DNA of 64,000 nucleotides from Palaemon carinicauda (Eukaryota; Arthropoda; Malacostraca; Decapoda; Palaemonidae): NCBI RefSeq assembly GCF_036898095.1, contig NC_090744.1:96455383-96519382 (forward strand), given 5' to 3'. Of this stretch, positions 22,701-31,700 are shown one piece after another. The position numbers and the translations under genes were made by a program. Every line of letters begins with the position of its first letter. Positions within the stretch are counted from its first letter, which is position 1. The notes below the pieces were generated by a model, which had not been told where the DNA came from, did not search any database, and saw nothing but the letters and a program-made list of their open reading frames with translations.

Positions 22701-25700
22701 AAATTGAAAATATTTTCCCATTTTCTATCCTTCCCATTGGCTTCTGCCTCAGGTAAAGTAATGCAACATCTTGCAGTAAATGGAAAGATGTGAATTTGTA
22801 TTGCACCAGTCTCTTTTTGTCTTTTCAGTCATGTATATGAACATTAGACAAGTATAGAAGTAGCAAGTTTTATTTCTAAAATTCTGTTCATTTCTATGCA
22901 TCTCCCCCAACGTTCATATTGCTGACTCCCACACTCTAATAGAATTGGGATGCCAGTGAATGAAAGATAGGAAAAAAAATGTTACCAAGTACAGTACAAA
23001 ATATACAGTACCTGATTTTGACTCACCATAGTAAGCATAGGAATGTGATGTCTGGTGTTCTAAGGGTAGTGTTCTTGGCCCATTACTTTTCATACTACAG
23101 AATATAAATATGAGGTTTCGCATAAAAAAACAAGCTCATTGCATATGCAGATGATGACACATGTACTCTCTGTGTCAATTACATCTAAATGTAGATCTGG
23201 AATTAATGAATCCCTTGATGAGAGATGTAGCTAATATTAGTGCATGCTGTAAATTATATGGCATGAAGTTGAAACCTAACAAAACTCAAAGAATGATAGT
23301 AAATGGGTTGAACACAGTGGCTCTTAAACATCCAGATTTTTGCATTGATAATTTTTCCTTAGCTACCATATATACATCTTTAAAATTTCAAGTGTGAATT
23401 CTTGATTGCATGCGCATTAACTTTTCAGAATCAGGTGCTGAGTCTCATCTTAAATTTGGTAAACAAAAACCTGTCGTCTATTACATTTCTTATTCCTGAC
23501 CTGGATATTAATCTCTGGTGTCATCGTTCAGTAAGTTCTTCATGCATGTTGCCTAAGATGTTTCATAAATTGCTTTTAAATTTTCCCAGATTCTACCATC
23601 CTGTGCATAGTACTAGGTATACATTTCTAACAGCCTTGTTTTCTCCATCAAAAGGCATAATACAACACAGTACTCTAGAAGTTTAATTCCAGCTGCGAAA
23701 TGATCTTCCTAATCGAGCACAGTTGAATCAGTGGACCTTCATAAGTTCAAACTTGCAGCAAATGTTTAACAGGCTGGCATGAATTTCTTTATAGTGTATA
23801 TATGACATACCTATTTCAACGATGTTACTGATCCTTAGATATTTTATATACAGTAGTTACGTTATTCATTACTTTTTGTATATTATAGTTTATTTATTTT
23901 CTTATTTTCTTTCCTCACTGGGATATTCTTCCCTGTTGGAGCCCTTAGGCTTATATCATCCTGTTTTTCCAGCTGTGGTTGTAGTTAGCTAGTAATAACA
24001 ATAATAATGTAATGGACAGAAATAGCTCAACTTCTTGTTAATGGAATGCCTATGAGAAAAGTGCTATGCAATCTATGAGGTACTGCATGTAAAAGGCTTG
24101 TACAACTACTATTCTGGCAGAGGTTTTGAACAGATATAACCAACAATATACTAATAACCAAGGATGACATATGTTGGTAAAATGTTATTTTTATTAATAA
24201 AATAAATTTTTGAATATACTTACCCGGTGATTATATAAGCTGCAGCTCTGCTGCCCGACAGAAAAACTCTACATTCAAAATCCGCCAGCGATCGCTATGC
24301 AGGTAGGGGGTGTACTTCAACAGCGCCATCTGTCGTGCAGGTACTCAGTACTCAATGTAAACACAGAACTCAATTTTCTCCTCGGTCCACTGGTTCTCTA
24401 TTGGGGAGGAAGGGAGGGTCCTTTAATATATAATCACCGGGTAAGTATATTCAAAAATTTATTTTATTAATAAAAATAACATTTTTCAATATTAAACTTA
24501 GCCGGTGATTATATAAGCTGATTCACACCCAGGGGGGTGGGTAGAGACCAGCATTAATTGTTTACATTATTATGAGCTAAGGATTTTGTATTTCATTTTA
24601 GCAGTTATTCAAAATAACAAACATAAAATAAATAAGTACCTGGTAAGGAAGTCGACTTGAACAATTACTCTGCCTTTTTTAAGTACGTCTTCCTTACTGA
24701 GCCTCGCGATCCTCTTAGGATGCTGAGCGACTCCTAGGAGCTGAAGTATCAAGGATTGCAACCCATACTACAGGACCTCATCAAAACCTCCAATCTAGGC
24801 GCTTCTCAAGAAAAGAATTTGACCACCCGCCAAATCAACCAGGATGCGAAAGGCTTCTTAGCCTTCCGGACAACCCAAAAACAACAATAAAAAAACATTT
24901 CAAGAGAAAGATTAAAAAAAAAAGGTTATGGAATTAGGGGAATGTAGTGGTTGAGCCCTCACCCACTACTGCACTCGCTGCTACGAATGGTCCCAGGGTG
25001 TAGCAGTTCTCGTAAAGAGACTGGACATCTTTAAGATAAAAAGACGCGAACACTGACTTGCTTCTCCAATAGGTTGCGTCCATTATACTCTGCAGAGATC
25101 TATTTTGTTTAAAGGCCACTGAAGTTGCGACAGCTCTAACTTCATGTGTCCTTACCTTCAGCAAAGCATGGTCTTCCTCATTCAGATGGGAATGAGCTTC
25201 TCGTATCAACAGTCTGATATAATAGGAAACTGCATTCTTTGACATAGGCAAAGAAGGTTTCTTAATAGCACACCATAAAGCTTCTGACTGTCCTCGTAAA
25301 GGTTTAGTTCGTCTTAAATAGAACTTAAGAGCTCTAACAGGGCATAAGACTCTTTCTAGTTCATTTCCAACCAAATTTGAAAGGCTTGGAATATCGAACG
25401 ATTTCGGCCAAGGACGAGAAGGTAGCTCGTTTTTGGCTAGAAAACCAAGCTGTAAAGAACATGTAGCCGTTTCAGATGAAAATCCGATGTTCCTGGTGAA
25501 GGCGTGTATCTCACTGACTCTTTTAGCTGTTGCTAAGCAAACGAGGAAAAGAGTCTTTAAAGGGAGATCTTTAAAGGAGGCTGATTGTAGTGGCTCGAAC
25601 CTTTCTGACATAAGGAATCTTAGTACCACGTCTAAATTCCAACCCGGTGTAGCCAAACGACGCTCCTTCGAGGTCTCAAAAGACTTAAGGAGGTCCTGTA

Positions 25701-28700
25701 GATCTTTGTTGTTAGAAAGATCTAAGCCTCTGTGACGGAAGACTGCTGCCAACATGCTTCTGTAACCTTTGATAGTGGGAGCTGAAAGAGATCTTTCCTT
25801 CCTCAGGTATAATAGGAAGTCAGCTATTTGGGTTACAGAGGTACTGGTCGAGGATACTGATACCGACTTGCACCAGTTTCGGAAGACTTCCCACTTCGAC
25901 TGGTAGACTCTAAGAGTGGATGTCCTCCTTTCTCTAGCAATCGCCCTGGCTGCCTCCTTCGAAAAGCCTCTAGCTCTGGTGAGTCTTTCGATAGTCTGAA
26001 GGCAGTCAGACGAAGAGCGTGGAGGCCTGGGTGTACCTTCTTTACGTGTGGCTGACGTAGAAGGTCCACTCTTAGAGGAAGAGTTCTGGGAACGTCCACC
26101 AGCCATTGAAGTACCTCGGTGAACCATTCTCTCGCGGGCCAGAGGGGAGCAACTAACGTCAACCTTGTCCCTTCGTGAGAGGCGAACTTCTGCAGTACCT
26201 TGTTGACAATCTTGAACGGGGGGAATGCATAAAGGTCTAGATGGGACCAATCCAGTAGAAAGGCATCTATATGTACTGCTGCTGGGTCCGGGATTGGTGA
26301 GCAATATATTGGGAGCCTCTTGGTCATCGAAGTTGCAAAGAGATCTATGGTAGGCTGGCCCCATGTGGCCCATAGACTCTTGCACACATCCTTGTGTAGG
26401 AGCCATTCTGTTGGAATGATTTGACCCTTCCGACTGAGGCAATCCGCCATGACATTCATGTTGCCTTGAATGAACCTCGTTACTAGAGAAAGGTTTAGAT
26501 CTCTTGACCAGGTGAGGAGGTCCCTTGCGATCTCGTACAACGTCATAGAATGGGTCCCTCCTTGCTTGGAGATGTACGCCAAGGCCGTGGTGTTGTCTGA
26601 GTTCACCTCCACCACCTTGCCTTGAAGGAGGGACTTGAAGCTTTTCAAGGCCAGATGAACTGCCAGTAGCTCCTTGCAGTTGATATGCAATGTTCTTTGA
26701 TTCGAGTTCCAAGTTCCCGAGCATTCCCGACCGTCTAATGTCGCACCCCAGCCCGTGTCCGATGCGTCCGAGAAGAGAACGTGGTTGGGGGTCTGAACAG
26801 CCAGGGGAAGACCCTCTCTGAGGTTGATGTTGTCCTTCCACCAAGTCAGTGATGACTTCATCTTCTCGGAAATGGGGATCGAGACCGCTTCTAGCGTCTT
26901 GTCCTTCTTCCAGTAAACAGCTAGGTGAAATTGAAGGGGACGGAGGTGTAGTCTCCCTAACGAAATAAACTGTTCCAGGGATGAAAGCGTCCCTATCAGA
27001 CTCATCCACTGTCTGACTGAACATCGTTCCTTCTTTAGCATGTTCTGGATGCATCCTTGGGCTTGACTTGTTCTGGGGGCCGACGGAAAAGCCCAAAAAG
27101 CTTGACTGTGAATCTCCATCCCTAAGTACACTATAGTTTGGGATGGGACCAGTTGGGACTTTTCCATATTGACCAGGAGACCCAATTCCTTGGTCAGATC
27201 TAGAGTCCACTTTAGATTCTCCAGACAGCGACGACTGGAAGAAGCTCTTAGAAGCCAGTCGTCCAAATAGAGGGAGGCTCTGATATCCGCTAAATGCAGG
27301 AATTTGGCAATATTCCTCATCAGCCTCGTAAAGACAAGAGGAGCTGTGCTTAGGCCAAAGCACAGGGCTTGAAATTGGTAGACAACCTTTTCGTAAACGA
27401 ATCTCAGCAAAGGTTGGGATTCTGGGTGGATGGGGACGTGAAAGTAAGCGTCCCTTAGGTCTAAAGAGACCATCCAGTCTTCCTTCCTGACCGCTGCTAG
27501 AACGGACTTTGTGGTCTCCATGGCGAACGTCTGCTTTGTGACAAAGACATTCAGCGCACTGACGTCTAGCACCGGCCTCCACCCTCCTGTCTTCTTTACC
27601 ACTAAGAAGAGACGGTTGTAGAAGCCCGGGGATTGATGGTCCCGGACTTTGACTACGCTCCCTTTTCTAGTAAGAGAGACACCTCCTGCTTCAAAGCTAG
27701 TCTCCTGTCTTCCTCTCTGTACCTGGGAGAGAGATCGATGGGAGACGTTGCTAGAGGGGGTTTGCGTACAAACGGGATCTTGTACCCTTCTCTGAGCAAC
27801 TTCACAGATTGTGCATCTGCGCCCCTTTTCTCCCAGGTCTGCCAGAAGTTCTTGAGTCTGGCTCCCACTGCTGTCTGAAGAAGGTGGCAGTCAGACTCTG
27901 CCCTTAAAGGACTTGGTACCTTTCTTCTTCCCACGTCTCCCTTCGGCACGACCACCTCCTCTGCTGGAGGCTCTGCCACGAAAGGGCGGAATGAATCTGG
28001 ACGCTGGAGTGTCCATCCTGGGTCTAGACAAGGTAGGCAAAGGGGTGGCTTTGCGGGCAGAGGACGCAACCAGGTCATGAGTGTCTTTTTGAATCAAGGA
28101 GGCAGCAATCTCCTTTATCAAGTCCTCTGGGAAAAGGCACTTTGAGAGAGGAGCAAACAGAAGTTCCGATCTCTGACACGGTGTTACTCCAGCTGACAGG
28201 AAAGAGCAAAGGTTTTCCCGTTTCTTGAGGACCCTGGAAACGAACGAAGCCGCAAGCTCACTGGATCCGTCACGTATGGCCTTGTCCATACAGGACATAA
28301 TGAGCAAGGAAGCTTCCTTGTCAGAAGGGGAGATCTTCCTACTCAAAGCTCCCAGACACCAGTCCAAAAAGTTAAAGACCTCGAAGGCTCTAAACACTCC
28401 TATAACAGATGGTCTAAGTCTGAAGGAGACCAACAAATCTTAGAGCGTCTCATGGCCAGCCTGCGGGGAGAGTCTACTAGACTTGAGAAGTCGCCCTGGG
28501 CAGAGGCAGGAACTCCCAAGCCGAGAACTTCTCCCGTGGCATACCAGACGCTCGATCTGGAAGAGAGTCTCGCAGGGGGAAACGTAAATGCTGTCTTCCC
28601 AAGGTTCTTTTTGGACTGCATCCAATCTCCTAAAACTCGTAAAGCTCTCTTGGACGAGCGGGCGAGGACGAGTTTCGTGAAGGCAGACGCTGATGACTGC

Positions 28701-31700
28701 GTGCCTAAAGCGAACTCTGACGGAGGAGAGCGTGGAGCCGCAGGCACAAACTGATCAGGAAACATCTCCTTGAACAAAGCAAGAACTTTTCTAAAGTCCA
28801 AGGAGGGTTGCGTGGTCTTGGGTTCGTCGATGTCCGTATGCGGGTCGTCAATGTGTGCAGCGTCGTCATCATCAGAGAGTCCATCATCTGAAAACTGAGG
28901 AGGAAGCGGCAAAGGAGTAGCAATCGGCTGGTCAGCTGAGTCCGGCAGCACGGGTGCACGCGTGACTGAACCGGACGCAACGTCATGGAACTGTTGCCCA
29001 GTCTGTGAACTGGCAACAACCATGGCAGCGCGGGGACGCAAAGCGTCTACTCCAGACTGTCTAGTCTGCTGTGGGTGAGTAGAGGTAACCACACTGGGTT
29101 GCGGAGGTTGACGCACCGCGTCAAAACAAAACAACTTAGGTTGTTGTTGTACCTCGCGAACGTCAACGGAAGGTTCCGTGCGTCGCTGAACGTCAACATG
29201 CGGCTGGCAGGGTACACTGGAACGCATGGGTGGCGGGACTCTCACAGATGGAGTGCGGGAGAAGGTAGCCTCAGCGTCCGGTGGACGCACAACCGTGGTT
29301 GGTTGTAGGCTAGAGGTTGGCGCAGCGTCAACCTTCTCCGCACGAAAGTCCTGCATCAATGACGTTAACTGTGACTGCATGGTCTGCAGCGAAGACCACT
29401 TAGGGTCTACAGGAGCAGGTGCGGCAACAGACGGAGTTACTGCCTGATGCGGTACCGCTTTGCCTCTCTTAGGAGGTGAGCAGTCGTCGGAAGACTGCAG
29501 CGAGTCCGAACTGACCCAGTGGCTACAACTGGGCCGTTGGACTTGCGCGGAAGGGACCGACTTGCGCTTAAGAGGCCGCGAGACCTTGGTCCATGGATTC
29601 TTATGAGAAACCTCTTCCGCAGACGAGGAATAAATGGGCTCTCTCGTCTTCGTGTGGGTGGGGCGATCTTGGGTAGATACGCCCGAAACCACGGAGGGAA
29701 CGTCTGTTCGCTGATTAAAGCCTCTCGAACCCTTTGGTCGTACGACATTGCTTCTCCCCTGGGCTTGGGAGCATGCAAGAGGTCCCGGACTGGGAGGACG
29801 ACAGGCACGAACAGACAAACCCTCAAGCGCAACACTATCCACAACACTACCACTCACTTTATCACTACCCACTGCACTCTTACACTTCAGCTCCTTGACG
29901 TCTGCCATGAGCTGGTTACGGTCACTAGCCAAAGACTCGACTCTCTCACCCAGAGCCTGAATGGCACGCATCATATCTGCCATCGAAGGTTGTTGAGTGC
30001 TAGAAGGGGGATCAGGAGCAACCACTACAGGGGAAGGAATAGGTTGTGGGGCATAAGGAGAGGAAATATCAACGGAGCGAGATGAACTTCTCCTGACTCT
30101 ATCTCTCTCTAGCCTACGTGAATATTTCTGGAATTCGAGAAAATCGAATTCCGAAAGCCCAACGCATTCCTCACATCAATCTTCCAATTGACAGGATTTA
30201 TCCCGACAATTGGAACAAACGGTGTGCGGATCGATAGAGGCCTTCGGAAGACGCCTTGAACAGTCCCTAGCACTACACTTTCTGTATTTAGGGACTTGAG
30301 AAGGGTCAGCCATTTTGAATTAGTCAAAGGGGAATTCAAAAAACTATCCAAAGTCGTCAACAAATAATCCGATATCAACAAAAGAATGCAAGGATTTATT
30401 GAAGATAACGTCTGCAAAGCGAAAGCTCAAAACTAGAAATGTGTACTTCACCAAAATATGTGAAAACCAATCCAGTAAGCAACAGCGAATTTAGTAGGTC
30501 TTGCCGGTGGCACGACAGAGAGAAAATTGAGTTCTGTGTTTACATTGAGTACTGAGTACCTGCGCGACAGATGGCGCTGTTGAAGTACACCCCCTACCTG
30601 CATAGCGATCGCTGGCGGATTTTGAACGTAGAGTTTTTCTGTCGGGCAGCAGAGCTGCAGCTTATATAATCACCGGCTAAGTTTAATATTGAAAAATCAT
30701 ATTACAAAAGTAAGAGTTACTAAGATATGTGGTGTCCACAGATATGAATGCAAAACGAGATCTTAATGATACAGGCGGTAGTCGGTTGGCCAAGGCAGCA
30801 GCCACCCATTGAGATACTACTGCTAATGTTATTCAGACCCCTTGACTGGCCAGAGTACATTGGATCCCTCTCTAGTTACGGCTCACTTTTCCTTTCCCCA
30901 CACACACACTGTCATCAAATACTGTAGTCTGGCTTATTCTTTACACATTCTCCTCTTTCCTCATACACCTGACAAAACTAAGATGACCAAAAAATTCTTC
31001 ACTCCAAGGGGATATCCGACATAAAAAAAAAAAAAGAACAAAAAGGTATTTTTCTTCTCTTCGTTCCTCCCAGGGGTTAACTACTGCACTGTAATTGTTC
31101 CGTAGCTATTTTCCATTTGGTAAGGGTAGAAGTGACGCTTTAGCTATGGTAAGCAGCCCCTTCAGGAAAACACTAAAAAATTAAACCATTACTCTCTAGT
31201 CTTAGATAGTGCCAAAGCCTCTGTGCCTCTGTATCATGGTCTTTCACTATCTTGGGTTAGAGTTCTCTTGCTTGCTTGCTTTCATCACAGGGCTATTTTT
31301 CCTGTTGGGCTTATATCCTTCTTTTTCAACAGGGGTTGTAGCTTAGCTAATAATAATAATTAGGGCACATGATGAAAATGACAGGGAAAATGTTACATGT
31401 ACTCAAGAATATTATTGGATAAAGAGGAAGCAATACGCAAATAGGTACATAAAGTCACTAAGAAAGGATGTGAATGAAAGCCTAGGCTGGAATAAAACTC
31501 ACACAACAAGGGCAAAGCACAGGTGTCCCGTGGATTTCTTTTCCACCTAAAAGATATGATGAAAATAATATGATGGCAAATTTAAAATTGTGGTAATTTT
31601 TCCCTTACAGAGCCAAGACCTATGAAACAGTGAATCTGTTTCTGTATTAAAGCAACACATGTACATTTCCTAAGCAATAGACATGCTTCATTACCATATG

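Larger units (their letters stand above)
24184..30697 (-). mobile_element. DIRS element A, nearly complete (6514 bp)
   Basis: A tyrosine-recombinase retrotransposon in the PBDC1 intron, in the sense direction of the gene. It has inverted termini, an internal complementary region next to the 3' end, and gag, RT/RNase H and recombinase frames in the order expected for DIRS elements. Such elements copy RNA into circular DNA and insert it with the recombinase rather than an integrase. The left flank ends AAAAT and the element begins GTT; its right end is GAAAAAT. I count one nonsense change and two one-base frameshifts, so it is the least damaged copy here. Base-calling indels could explain part of this. 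Confidence 0.93.

Noticed and set aside
26107..27582. N-terminal extension of the element A recombinase
   Set aside because: Open by chance opposite the RT/RNase H frame; no recombinase motif, and B, D and E do not conserve it.
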